Position numbers and translations under genes: made by a program. This document shows, one piece after another, positions 38,742 to 47,009 of a stretch of DNA of 64,000 bases; position 1 is the first letter of the stretch, and each line of letters starts with the position of its first letter. Source of the DNA: Nitratireductor pacificus pht-3B. GTDB lineage: Bacteria > Pseudomonadota > Alphaproteobacteria > Rhizobiales > Rhizobiaceae. Below the pieces are notes generated by a model. The model saw nothing but the letters and a program-made list of their open reading frames with translations, was not told the origin of the DNA and made no database searches. The DNA lies in assembly GCF_000300335.1 (NCBI RefSeq), contig NZ_AMRM01000005.1, forward strand, positions 62,001 through 126,000. Direction: 5' to 3'.

Positions 38742-39093
38742 CTTGCCCCATCGCCATCGCCTTACCGAGACCCATTCATACTTCCGCTACGTAAAGATGC
38801 CGTTACCCGTGCCGATCGGGCCTTGTGGCGGCTGTGGAAGGCTGCCGCGGCTGTCTTTTCGGCCGATGCCCAATCGACCGTTCAGATCACCATCCGTGCA
38901 TCAGAATGGACGCGCACTATCCAGGGTCAGGACCTAGGCGTTGAAAGCCGGACGCCGATATGTGATTGGGGTTGCTTGTTTTCGACCTCGGCTATCGGCC
39001 ATACTGCATTATGGGAACCATTACGGGGTTGGTGCTTTGTATCGTTGAGGCCGCTATTGGGCCTGCATCGGTACGGTCCGAGGAGTTGTCCTG
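38742..39093. other. divergent intergenic region between two GGDEF genes
   Basis: About 350 bp. It should hold both promoters. No gene, tRNA or strong hairpin is visible. A GAGGAG ribosome site ends the region eight bases before the ATG at 39094. ORFs crossing it are shadows. Confidence 0.5.
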
Positions 39094-40170
39094 ATGAGCA
39101 TGATTGCCGTGGCGTCCCATTTCCTGACAGGTCTGGGTGTTGCCGCGATTGCGTCCTTGTTTTACGGGCTGTTCCTTCAGCTTCCGACCTCGGCGGCATA
39201 CAGGAAGGTGCTGCTCGCCGCGCTTTTCGCCGCGGCCAGCGTTATCCCCATGTTCCTGTCCGCCACGCCGGCGGTCGCACTCTCCTTCGGCGTCGGAAAC
39301 GTGTTCGTCGTGCTGGCCATGGCATTTGGCGGATGGTGGGCGGCGATCTGCGCCATTCTCGCCGCGGCCGCCGGCCGGTTCTGGCTCGGCGATGCGAGCG
39401 GGCTCCTCGGCGTCGTTCTGTGCGCGATCATCGGCTTCGTTTTTGCCCGGGTGGCGAAAGGCCGGCCGATATCGCTCGGCATGCTGGCCGCCGCCGGCCT
39501 GCTCTCCGCGGTCGGATTGATGGCGATCCTTGTCCTGCCCGTCGATTCCGTTCTGGCGGCAGCCCCATCCGTCACGCTTCCCGCCACTCTTGCCGTCGCC
39601 GCAAGCGTCGTGATCGTCGGACAGATGCTCGGGCTGCAGCGGAGTCGTTTCCAGTCCCGCGACGGCCGTTCCGCGGAGGCGGCCACCGATCCGTTGACCG
39701 GCCTTCTGAACCGGCGTGTCTTCGACAAGCTGGGGCCGGAACTGGCTGAAGCCATGAACTGGGCCGGCCAGCCCTACTCGATGGCGGTCATCGATATCGA
39801 TGCTTTCGACAATCTTCTCGACAATCACGGGCGTACGGTCGGAGAACTCGCGCTGCGCCATGTCGCGGCGGTCATCCAGGCCAATGTCAGGCAGACGGAC
39901 ATGGTGGCGAGTTTCGGCGGCCAGGCCATTGCGCTGGTGCTTCCCGCCTATGATGCCGAGCGGGCGCTCGGCCTCGCAGAGCGCGTGCAACGGGCGGTCG
40001 CCGAGGCGCCCTTCCTGATCGACGGCGTCACCCTTCCGCTCACCATCAGCGTTGGTCTCCACACGCCGCTGCCGCAGAAGGAAGGGTTCTGGACGGCTCT
40101 CGGGCAGGCCGATACCGCTTTGAACGACGCGCAGGCAGCGGGCCGCAACCGCCTGAAGGTCGCCGTCTGA
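39094..40170 (+). CDS. membrane protein with degenerate GGDEF domain (likely c-di-GMP receptor)
   Basis: 358 residues. Five to six hydrophobic helices (about 5-180) include a segment like the LytS-type 5TMR module (GGWWAAICAILAAAAGRFWLGDASGLLGVVLCAIIGF). The GGDEF-like domain (about 195-355) starts ATDPLTGLLNRRVFD, but the catalytic motif reads G275-G-Q-A-I279, with both acidic residues gone and the NDxxGH region also altered (DNHGRTVG). The I-site R266-Q-T-D269 is preserved. I infer loss of cyclase activity and retention of c-di-GMP binding. RBS GAGGAG at good spacing supports the start. Confidence 0.88.
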   Translation: MSMIAVASHFLTGLGVAAIASLFYGLFLQLPTSAAYRKVLLAALFAAASVIPMFLSATPAVALSFGVGNVFVVLAMAFGGWWAAICAILAAAAGRFWLGDASGLLGVVLCAIIGFVFARVAKGRPISLGMLAAAGLLSAVGLMAILVLPVDSVLAAAPSVTLPATLAVAASVVIVGQMLGLQRSRFQSRDGRSAEAATDPLTGLLNRRVFDKLGPELAEAMNWAGQPYSMAVIDIDAFDNLLDNHGRTVGELALRHVAAVIQANVRQTDMVASFGGQAIALVLPAYDAERALGLAERVQRAVAEAPFLIDGVTLPLTISVGLHTPLPQKEGFWTALGQADTALNDAQAAGRNRLKVAV

Positions 40171-40232
40171 AGCCCTGCCCCGGTGGATTTCTTCCGCAGC
40201 ACGGTTCTTCCCGGTCTCCAGTTTCTCGAACG

Positions 40233-40253
40233 TGCCGGGATCCCGGCATTTTT
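40233..40253 (+). terminator. terminator after the degenerate GGDEF gene
   Basis: TGCCGG-GATC-CCGGCA hairpin followed by TTTTT, 63 bases past the stop. Confidence 0.65.
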
Positions 40254-40337
40254 GTCTCCGCGAACCGCAAACTGAAATCTGCGGCGGTCTTCGGTTTCCG
40301 TCAGCGAAGCCGATCGGGTGCGCAAGACGATTGATTT

Positions 40338-40352
40338 GTTCTCTTTTTGTTC
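40338..40352 (+). promoter_or_regulatory. alphaproteobacterial LexA (SOS) box
   Basis: GTTC-TCTTTTT-GTTC, a perfect match to the direct repeat GTTC-N7-GTTC recognised by LexA in alphaproteobacteria. It ends 12 bases before the ATG of the HhH-GPD gene that precedes imuA-imuB-dnaE2. No second box of this type is seen before imuA itself. Confidence 0.85.
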
Positions 40353-40364
40353 TTATCATGAGGG

Positions 40365-41351
40365 ATGCAATACACCCTGCCCCTTGCCTCGTTCAATCGG
40401 CTTGAGCGCCTTCACCAGCGCCTGCTGGCGGCGTTCGGTCCGCCGCCGGCCTGTCACCGCCTCGATCCCGTGAGCCAGATGATCCTCGCGATCCTCAGCG
40501 CCAGAACGCACAGCGAGATCGCCCTGCGCGTCTTTGGCCTGCTGGTTCAGCGTTTCGATGTGGTGCAGCACAAGGGGCGATGGATCGCGCTGGCCACGGC
40601 ATCGTTCCATGAGATCGACCCGCTGCTCGACGGTATCAACCACGCGGAAAGGAAGGCCGTTGCCCTGCCCAGGGCCTTGCAGGAGATTACCGCTCTGCGC
40701 GGCGAGCTGACGCTCGATTTCCTGAAATCCTGGGCGGTCGGACCGGCCCTCGTCTGGCTGGAACGGATTTACGGCGTCGGCCCCAAGACCAGCACCGCCA
40801 CGCTCAATCTCAGCACGCTCAGGAAACGTGTCCTCGTCGTCGACACGGCGCATTGGCGCGCCGCCCGCTGCCTCGGCCTGTTTTCCGGCCAAACCGGGCT
40901 GGAGCGCGCGGTGCGGTCGCTCAACCGTCAGGCGCCGGACCGCTGGGAGGCTGCCGACATGGAGGATCATCATGTCCTGATGCAGCAGCTCGGAAGAGAG
41001 TTCTGCGCCAAAGGTCTTTCCGCCGCCTGCCCGTTTCGGGCCGTCTGTGCGGAGGCCGGAGCCGCCGCTTCGCCGGAGCGGCGGGAGCGCCGCCTCGAAG
41101 CATGGCTGGCCGCCCCACAGGATATGAGCGTCCTGTCCAGGCACGGGAAGACGGGAGCCGAAACCGCAGAACCGGAAAAATTCTCCGGCATCCACGAACA
41201 TGACGCGGCAGCCGCGCGCCCGGCATCAGATCGCCATGCGTCCTTTCGGACGCACAAAGGACGATCTGAAACATTGATAGAGCATCGGAACAGCCGAAAA
41301 CCGGATTCCATTTTTCGGTCCGATGCTCCAGCGCCTGCCCTTCCGACATGA
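40365..41351 (+). CDS. HhH-GPD endonuclease III-like protein with incomplete Fe-S ligand set
   Basis: 328 residues. Residues about 30-215 form an HhH-GPD domain: the helix-hairpin-helix with Lys141 in YGVGPKTSTATLNL and Asp160 in VVDTAHWRAAR correspond to the catalytic Lys and Asp of endonuclease III, a DNA glycosylase/AP lyase for oxidised pyrimidines. The C-terminal cluster loop has only three cysteines (C214, C222, C228; C-x7-C-x5-C), not C-x6-C-x2-C-x5-C, so a [4Fe-4S] cluster is doubtful. The last 85 residues have no similarity and run through an intergenic-type repeat. It follows a SOS box and leads into imuA after 21 bp. Substrate unknown. Confidence 0.8.
   Translation: MQYTLPLASFNRLERLHQRLLAAFGPPPACHRLDPVSQMILAILSARTHSEIALRVFGLLVQRFDVVQHKGRWIALATASFHEIDPLLDGINHAERKAVALPRALQEITALRGELTLDFLKSWAVGPALVWLERIYGVGPKTSTATLNLSTLRKRVLVVDTAHWRAARCLGLFSGQTGLERAVRSLNRQAPDRWEAADMEDHHVLMQQLGREFCAKGLSAACPFRAVCAEAGAAASPERRERRLEAWLAAPQDMSVLSRHGKTGAETAEPEKFSGIHEHDAAAARPASDRHASFRTHKGRSETLIEHRNSRKPDSIFRSDAPAPALPT
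41280..41328. repeat. palindromic repeat inside the 3' end of the HhH-GPD ORF
   Basis: Arms GAGCATCGGA/TCCGATGCTC pair perfectly (10 bp), and inner CCGAAAA/TTTTCGG pairs also match. The layout resembles short palindromic elements common between genes in Rhizobiales. Here it is read as codons about 306-322. Confidence 0.8.
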
Positions 41352-41372
41352 TGTGCGTTCTGGATCTGCATC

Positions 41373-42221
41373 ATGAAACACGCCTTTGACATCGAAGCCC
41401 TGCGACGACGCATCGCCACCCAGGAGCGCCTGACGCCGGTCAGGCGGCCGGCCGTTCCCCTCGGCCCGGCGGCGCTCGACGCCGCTCTCCCCGCGCATGG
41501 CCTTGCAACGGGTGCCCTGCATGAGCTGGTGCCGGCCGCGCATGGCGATTTCGCCGCCGGCATCGGCTTCGGCTTTTGCCTGCTGGCGCGCATTGCCCGC
41601 AGCCGGGCCGGCCAGGTCCTCTGGGCGGTGCCGGCACATCTGGAACATCGTGAAGGCGGGCTTTATCCGCCGGGGCTGGCCGCACTCGGCTTCGATCCCG
41701 GCCGGCTGATCCAGGTCACGGCGCGCAAGCCGATCGACATCCTATGGGCGCTCGAGGAAGCGCTCGGGCATGCGCCCCTGGCCGCGGTGGTCGGCGTCCT
41801 TCCGGAGAAGGCCCGGGACTATGATTTTCCCGCCAGCCGGCGGCTTGCCCTGCGCGCGGCGGCACAGGGCGTCACCGCCCTCATCCTCCGCGAACGGGAG
41901 GTTCCGGGCATGTCCACGGCCGCCGAAACGCGCTGGTCAATCGCCTCCCTGCCCAGCCGGCTTGAGGGAATGACGTCCCGGGCTGGAGCGGGGTTCGGGC
42001 CAGGAGCGCCGCGCTGGCAGATCAAGCTCACCAAATGCAGGAAAGGAACATCCGGCGGCAGGTCCGATGGCTGGTCTGCTGGCTGGCACGGTGGCCGGCC
42101 CGATAACTGGGATGTCGAATGGGATCATGAAACGCTTTCTTTCCGTCTTCCTCCCCCGCTGGCCGATCGAGCGCCGGCATGGGCGTCCGGCATCGACAGT
42201 TCCTGGGCAGAAGCCTCGTGA
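41373..42221 (+). CDS. imuA: ImuA, accessory protein of the translesion mutasome
   Basis: 282 residues. The N-terminus IEALRRRIATQERL and the ALPAHGLATGALHELVPAAHGDFAAGIGFGFCLLARIAR segment are typical of alphaproteobacterial ImuA, a RecA/SulA-related protein whose P-loop is degenerate. It acts with ImuB and DnaE2 in SOS-induced mutagenesis; interaction with RecA is reported for the family. It overlaps imuB by 95 bp, with imuB starting inside its Gly/Trp-rich tail. No promoter of its own is evident. Confidence 0.88.
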   Translation: MKHAFDIEALRRRIATQERLTPVRRPAVPLGPAALDAALPAHGLATGALHELVPAAHGDFAAGIGFGFCLLARIARSRAGQVLWAVPAHLEHREGGLYPPGLAALGFDPGRLIQVTARKPIDILWALEEALGHAPLAAVVGVLPEKARDYDFPASRRLALRAAAQGVTALILREREVPGMSTAAETRWSIASLPSRLEGMTSRAGAGFGPGAPRWQIKLTKCRKGTSGGRSDGWSAGWHGGRPDNWDVEWDHETLSFRLPPPLADRAPAWASGIDSSWAEAS

Positions 42222-43698
42222 CGGGGAAGCCCTGGTGCTCGTCACCACCTCGGACAGCGGTCAACGCATCACCGCCCTCAACCGGGCTGCCGAGCAGCTC
42301 GGCTTCCTGCCCGGCATGACGCTGGCCGATGCGCGCGCTATCCACCCGGCCCTGCGCGTGGACCGCGCGGACCTCGCAGGCGATCATCGGGCGCTCATGC
42401 GGCTGGCCTTTTGGTGCCAGTGTTTCTCTCCCTTCACCCGGGCCGACGCGCCCGATGGCGTGAGCCTCGACATCACCGGCTGCGCCCATCTGTTCGGCGG
42501 TGAGGCGGGCCTTCTCGACATGCTGTCCCGAAAACTCGGCGGTTTCGGCCTGACGGCGAAGCTGGCCATTGCGCCGACCGTCGGCGCGGCCTGGGGACTG
42601 GCGCGGCATGCCGCCAGCCCCCGCCTCGTCGTCCCGCGCCAAGACCTGCGTTCCGCCCTCGCGCCGCTGCCCGTCGCCGCCCTTTGCCTGGATGCGGCAA
42701 GCCTGCCCGCCCTCGAAAAGCTCGGCCTGAAGCGCATCGACGACCTTCTCGACAAGCCGCGCGCGCCCCTTGTCGCCCGCTTCGGCCCGCTGGTCCTGCG
42801 CCGGCTGGACGAGGCGCTTGGCCATGAGGAGGCGAGTTTCGGTCCGCTCAGCCCGCCGGTTCTTCATGCTGTCACATGCCGTTTTGCCGAGCCCATCATC
42901 ACCCGCGAGGCGATCGAGATCGCCATCGGTCGGCTGACCGCCGACCTGGCGGCCGATCTCGAACGCGCCGCCAGGGGCGTGCGGCGCGTGGAGCTGCGCC
43001 TTTTCCGCGTCGATGGCTGGTTCGAAGCGCTGCCGCTTGCCACCAGCACGGCCACACGCGACGCCCCCCACCTCGCCCGTCTGCTTGGCGAGCGGCTCGA
43101 CCGGATCGAGGACCGTGCCGGCTTCGGCTTCGAGGCGGCGAGCCTGAGCGCCCTTCAGGTGGAAAACCTGACCGGCCGGCAGGAGGATCTGGGCGACGAG
43201 GCACTGGTCGGCGCGCGCGGCGACATTGCGCCTCTCCTCGACCGCCTGGTCAACCGCTTCGGCGCACGCCATGTGATGCGGGCAGAGCCTCATGCGAGCT
43301 ACGTTCCCGAGCGGGCCGCCCGCGCCGTCTCGGTCCTGAAACCCGCGAAATCCCATGACTGGTGCGCCCATGCGCGCATCGTCCAGGACGGCGCGCCCTT
43401 TGCCCGGCCGCTGTTCCTGTTGGCCGTTCCCGAGCCGGTCACCACGCTGGCGGGCGTGCCGGACGGTCCGCCGACGCGCTTCGAATGGCGGCGCGTGGCG
43501 CATCGCGTGGCCTCTGCAGAGGGGCCGGAGCGCATCGCGCCCGAATGGTGGCTGGCGCCCGTCGGGGCAAGCCGCAGGACACGCGACTATTACCGCGTCG
43601 AGGATGAGGCCGGCCGCCGCTTCTGGCTGTTCCGTGAAGGGCTTTACGAGCGCGGCGAAGACACGCCGCGCTGGTTCATCCACGGGGTGTTCGCATGA
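42127..43698 (+). CDS. imuB: ImuB, catalytically inactive Y-family polymerase
   Basis: 523 residues from the ATG at 42127 (MKRFLSVFLPRWPIER, the usual ImuB start); an upstream ATG at 42067 adds a meaningless tail of imuA code. The fold is that of DinB-like polymerases, but the catalytic acids are missing: the first motif reads SVFLPRWPI instead of D-x-D, and the second SLDITGCAHLFGGE instead of SIDEAYLD. ImuB bridges the beta clamp, ImuA and DnaE2. The stop overlaps the dnaE2 start (ATGA). Confidence 0.93.
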   Translation: MKRFLSVFLPRWPIERRHGRPASTVPGQKPRDGEALVLVTTSDSGQRITALNRAAEQLGFLPGMTLADARAIHPALRVDRADLAGDHRALMRLAFWCQCFSPFTRADAPDGVSLDITGCAHLFGGEAGLLDMLSRKLGGFGLTAKLAIAPTVGAAWGLARHAASPRLVVPRQDLRSALAPLPVAALCLDAASLPALEKLGLKRIDDLLDKPRAPLVARFGPLVLRRLDEALGHEEASFGPLSPPVLHAVTCRFAEPIITREAIEIAIGRLTADLAADLERAARGVRRVELRLFRVDGWFEALPLATSTATRDAPHLARLLGERLDRIEDRAGFGFEAASLSALQVENLTGRQEDLGDEALVGARGDIAPLLDRLVNRFGARHVMRAEPHASYVPERAARAVSVLKPAKSHDWCAHARIVQDGAPFARPLFLLAVPEPVTTLAGVPDGPPTRFEWRRVAHRVASAEGPERIAPEWWLAPVGASRRTRDYYRVEDEAGRRFWLFREGLYERGEDTPRWFIHGVFA

Positions 43699-46600
43699 GA
43701 AGCGCCCCGCCCTTCGCCGAACTCGGCGTCACCAGCAATTTCAGCTTCCTGCGCGGCGGATCGCATCCACGCGAACTGGTCGCCGAAGCGGCGCGGCTCG
43801 GCCATGCCGCGATCGGGATTGCCGACCGCAACACGCTGGCCGGCGTGGTGCGGGCGCATGTGGAAGCCAGGGAACGGGGCATGCGCCTCGTCGTCGGCAC
43901 CCGGCTGGTGTTGATGGACCGGTTCGAGGCGCTCTGTTTCCCGACCGACCGCGAAGCCTATGGCCGCCTCGCCCGCTTGCTCACCATCGGCAACCGCCGC
44001 GCCGCGAAGGGCGAATGCCATCTGCACTTCGAAGACCTCTCCCTGCTTGGCGACCGCCAGCGCCTTATCGCCATGCCACCCTATGATTTCGGCGCCGGTT
44101 TCGAGGAGGGCCTGCGCCGGCTGGCCACGGCATTCCCCGGCGCCGTCTTCCTCGCGCTCACCCCTTACCGACGCGCCAATGATGTTCGGCGCCAGCAGCG
44201 GCTTCATGCGCTGTCGCTCGCCTGCGCCACGCCGCTCGTCGCCACCAACGACGTGCTCTATCACACGCCGGCGCGGCGCCCCTTGCAGGATCTCGTCACC
44301 TGCATCCGCGAGCATTGCACCATCGATGAGGCCGGTTTCCGCCTGCAGCGCAACGCCGAGCGGCATCTGAAGGCGCCGGAGGAGATGGCCCGGCTGCTCG
44401 CCGGCCACGAGGACGCGATCGCCCGGTCGGCGGCCCTGGCCGCCGAATGCCGTTTCTCGCTCGACGAACTGTCCTACGAATATCCCGAGGAATCGGCCGG
44501 TGAGAGCGCCACCCCGCAGGAAGAGCTCGTCCGCCTCACCTGGCTCGGCGCGCAGGAGCGCTTCCCCGAGGGTCTGAGCGACAGGACGCGCGCGATGATC
44601 CTCCATGAGCTTCAGCTCATCGGCCATCTGAACTACGCCGCCTATTTCCTGACCGTGCATGACATCGTCCGCTTCGCCCGCGCGCAGGAGCCGCCGATCC
44701 TGTGCCAGGGACGCGGATCGGCGGCCAATTCCGTCGTCTGTTTCTGCCTCGGCGTCACCTCGGTCAATCCGACCGAGGTCGACCTCCTGTTCGAGCGCTT
44801 CATCTCCGCCGAGCGCGGCGAGCCGCCGGACATCGACGTGGATTTCGAGCATGAGCGGCGCGAGGAGGTGATGCAGTATATCTACGGCAAATATGGCCGC
44901 CACCGCGCCGGCCTCGCCGCCACCGTCATCTCCTACCGCACCCGCAGCGCCGTGCGCGAGGCGGGCAAGGCGATGGGCCTGTCGCCCGATGTCGTCGCCG
45001 CCATGACCGGCCTCGTCTGGGGCCATTCGGAGAAGACGCCGGCTGGCGACCGCATCCGCGAGGCGGGTCTCGACCCCGGCGACCCGCGCCTGCGCCAGAC
45101 CCTCGTGCTCGTCAGCCAGCTGATCGGTTTCCCCCGCCACCTGTCGCAGCATGTGGGCGGCTTCGTCATGACGCGCGGTCCCCTCGACGAGATGGTCCCC
45201 ATCGCCAACGCGGCCATGGAGGATCGCACCATCGTGGAATGGGACAAGGACGATCTCGACGCGCTGAAAATCCTCAAAGTCGATGTGCTCGCGCTCGGCA
45301 TGCTCACCTGCCTGCGCAAGAGTTTTGATCTCCTGCGCGACCATTACGGCGAAGAGCGCACGCTCGCCACCGTGCCGCGTAACGACGAGCCGACCTATGC
45401 GATGATCCAGAGGGCCGATACGATCGGCGTCTTCCAGATCGAGAGCCGGGCGCAGATGTCGATGCTGCCGCGCCTCAGGCCGAAGAATTTCTACGACCTC
45501 GTCATCGAGATCGCCATCGTCCGTCCGGGTCCCATCCAGGGCGACATGGTGCATCCCTATCTGCGCCGGCGCAACAAGGAGGAGGATGTCGATTACCCGT
45601 CGGAGGAACTCAGGGCCGTCCTGCAAAAGACCCTCGGCGTCCCGCTGTTCCAGGAGCAGGCCATGAAGATCGCCATCGTCGGCGCCGGCTTCTCGCCCGA
45701 CAAGGCCGACCGGCTGCGCCGCGCCATGGCCACCTTCCGCCGCAATGGCGACATCGACCAGTTCCGCGACGATTTCATCGGCGGAATGCTCGCCAAGGGT
45801 TACGCGCCCGACTTCGCCGAGCGCTGCTTCAACCAGATGAAGGGTTTTAGCGATTACGGCTTTCCCGAAAGCCATTCGGCCAGCTTCGCGCTGCTTGCCT
45901 ATGCCTCCTCCTGGCTCAAATGCCACTATCCGGATGTTTTCGCCTGCGCGCTCCTGAACTCGCAGCCGATGGGCTTCTATTCCGCCTCCTCCATCGTCCG
46001 CGACTTCCGCGACCATGGCGGCGAGACGCGGCCGGTCGACGTCAATCACAGCGGCTGGGACCACGCGCTCGAGCCGGCCTCGAAGCCCGGCGCCATCCGC
46101 CATGCGCTGCGGCTCGGCCTGCGCCAGGTGGACGGCATCCGCGAGGCGGCGGCACTGAAGATCGTGGATGCGCGCGGCGCGGGCTTCGCCAATGTGCGCG
46201 ACCTCTATTTCCGCTCGGGCATCGACATGTTCTCCCTGCGCCGGCTGGCGGAGAGCGACGCCTTCCGCTCCATCGGCCTCGACCGACGCGCCGCCCTCTG
46301 GGAGGTGCGCGGCCTGAGCGGCCATCAGGGCGTACGCGCGGCCGCCGAGGAACTGCCTCTCTTCGCCAGCGCCCGCAGCGCAGCCGCCACGCCCCTCCAG
46401 GCCGAGGAGAGCGTCGCCCTTCCCGCGCTCCTGCCCGGCGAGCATGTGGTCGAGGACTACGGCACGCTCGGCCTGTCGCTGAAGGCGCATCCCGTTTCCT
46501 TTCTGCGCCCGCAACTCAGGAAACGCCGCGTCCTGGAAACCCGCATGCTCGCCGACACGCCGGCGGGCCGCTTCGTGCGCGTCTCAGGCCTCGTCCTGGT

Positions 46601-46937
46601 GCGCCAGCGGCCCGGCACGGCAAGCGGCGTCATTTTCATGACGCTGGAAGATGAGACCGGTATCGCCAACGCCATTATCTGGCCGCGTGTCTTCGAGCGC
46701 TTTCGCCGTGTCGTCTTCGGCGCGCGCATGGTGATGGTCGAGGGCATCCTGCAGAAGGAGAAGGAGGTCATCCACGTGGTTGCGCGCAAGCTGACCGACA
46801 CGACGCCGGAACTGATGGCCGCCATGGCCGATCCGGCCGCGCAGGCCGGAGCGGAGGAAAAACACCCGACCGCGCAGAATCTCTGGCGTCACCCGCGCGA
46901 CGTGCGTGTGCTCCCGAAGGGACGCAACTTCCATTGA
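43695..46937 (+). CDS. dnaE2: error-prone DNA polymerase DnaE2 (ImuC)
   Basis: 1080 residues, typical for DnaE2, shorter than the replicative DnaE. The N-terminal PHP domain begins FAELGVTSNFSFLRGGSHPREL. The palm has RGSAANSVVCFCLGVTSVNP and the acidic triad region PPDIDVDFEHERREEVMQYI. The fingers and helix-hairpin-helix segment read KGFSDYGFPESHSASFALLAYASSWLK, and a C-terminal OB fold follows (VRVSGLVLVRQRPGTASGVIFMTLEDETG). It performs translesion synthesis after DNA damage with ImuA and ImuB. A long antisense ORF is a codon-bias shadow. Confidence 0.97.
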   Translation: MRSAPPFAELGVTSNFSFLRGGSHPRELVAEAARLGHAAIGIADRNTLAGVVRAHVEARERGMRLVVGTRLVLMDRFEALCFPTDREAYGRLARLLTIGNRRAAKGECHLHFEDLSLLGDRQRLIAMPPYDFGAGFEEGLRRLATAFPGAVFLALTPYRRANDVRRQQRLHALSLACATPLVATNDVLYHTPARRPLQDLVTCIREHCTIDEAGFRLQRNAERHLKAPEEMARLLAGHEDAIARSAALAAECRFSLDELSYEYPEESAGESATPQEELVRLTWLGAQERFPEGLSDRTRAMILHELQLIGHLNYAAYFLTVHDIVRFARAQEPPILCQGRGSAANSVVCFCLGVTSVNPTEVDLLFERFISAERGEPPDIDVDFEHERREEVMQYIYGKYGRHRAGLAATVISYRTRSAVREAGKAMGLSPDVVAAMTGLVWGHSEKTPAGDRIREAGLDPGDPRLRQTLVLVSQLIGFPRHLSQHVGGFVMTRGPLDEMVPIANAAMEDRTIVEWDKDDLDALKILKVDVLALGMLTCLRKSFDLLRDHYGEERTLATVPRNDEPTYAMIQRADTIGVFQIESRAQMSMLPRLRPKNFYDLVIEIAIVRPGPIQGDMVHPYLRRRNKEEDVDYPSEELRAVLQKTLGVPLFQEQAMKIAIVGAGFSPDKADRLRRAMATFRRNGDIDQFRDDFIGGMLAKGYAPDFAERCFNQMKGFSDYGFPESHSASFALLAYASSWLKCHYPDVFACALLNSQPMGFYSASSIVRDFRDHGGETRPVDVNHSGWDHALEPASKPGAIRHALRLGLRQVDGIREAAALKIVDARGAGFANVRDLYFRSGIDMFSLRRLAESDAFRSIGLDRRAALWEVRGLSGHQGVRAAAEELPLFASARSAAATPLQAEESVALPALLPGEHVVEDYGTLGLSLKAHPVSFLRPQLRKRRVLETRMLADTPAGRFVRVSGLVLVRQRPGTASGVIFMTLEDETGIANAIIWPRVFERFRRVVFGARMVMVEGILQKEKEVIHVVARKLTDTTPELMAAMADPAAQAGAEEKHPTAQNLWRHPRDVRVLPKGRNFH

Positions 46938-47009
46938 GCCACCTCTTCGCCGTTGCCAACCACGCCGCGTCCCGCTACTGCCTAAGCCCAGGAAAACGGG
47001 AGGCGTTTC

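Noticed and set aside
41341-41372. Second SOS box directly before imuA
   Set aside because: A single GTTC occurs at 41357 but the partner half-site at seven bases is GCAT.
43644-46514. 956-codon open frame antisense to dnaE2
   Set aside because: Long antisense frames are expected in GC-rich codon usage. The sense strand encodes a complete DnaE2 and the antisense protein has no family features.
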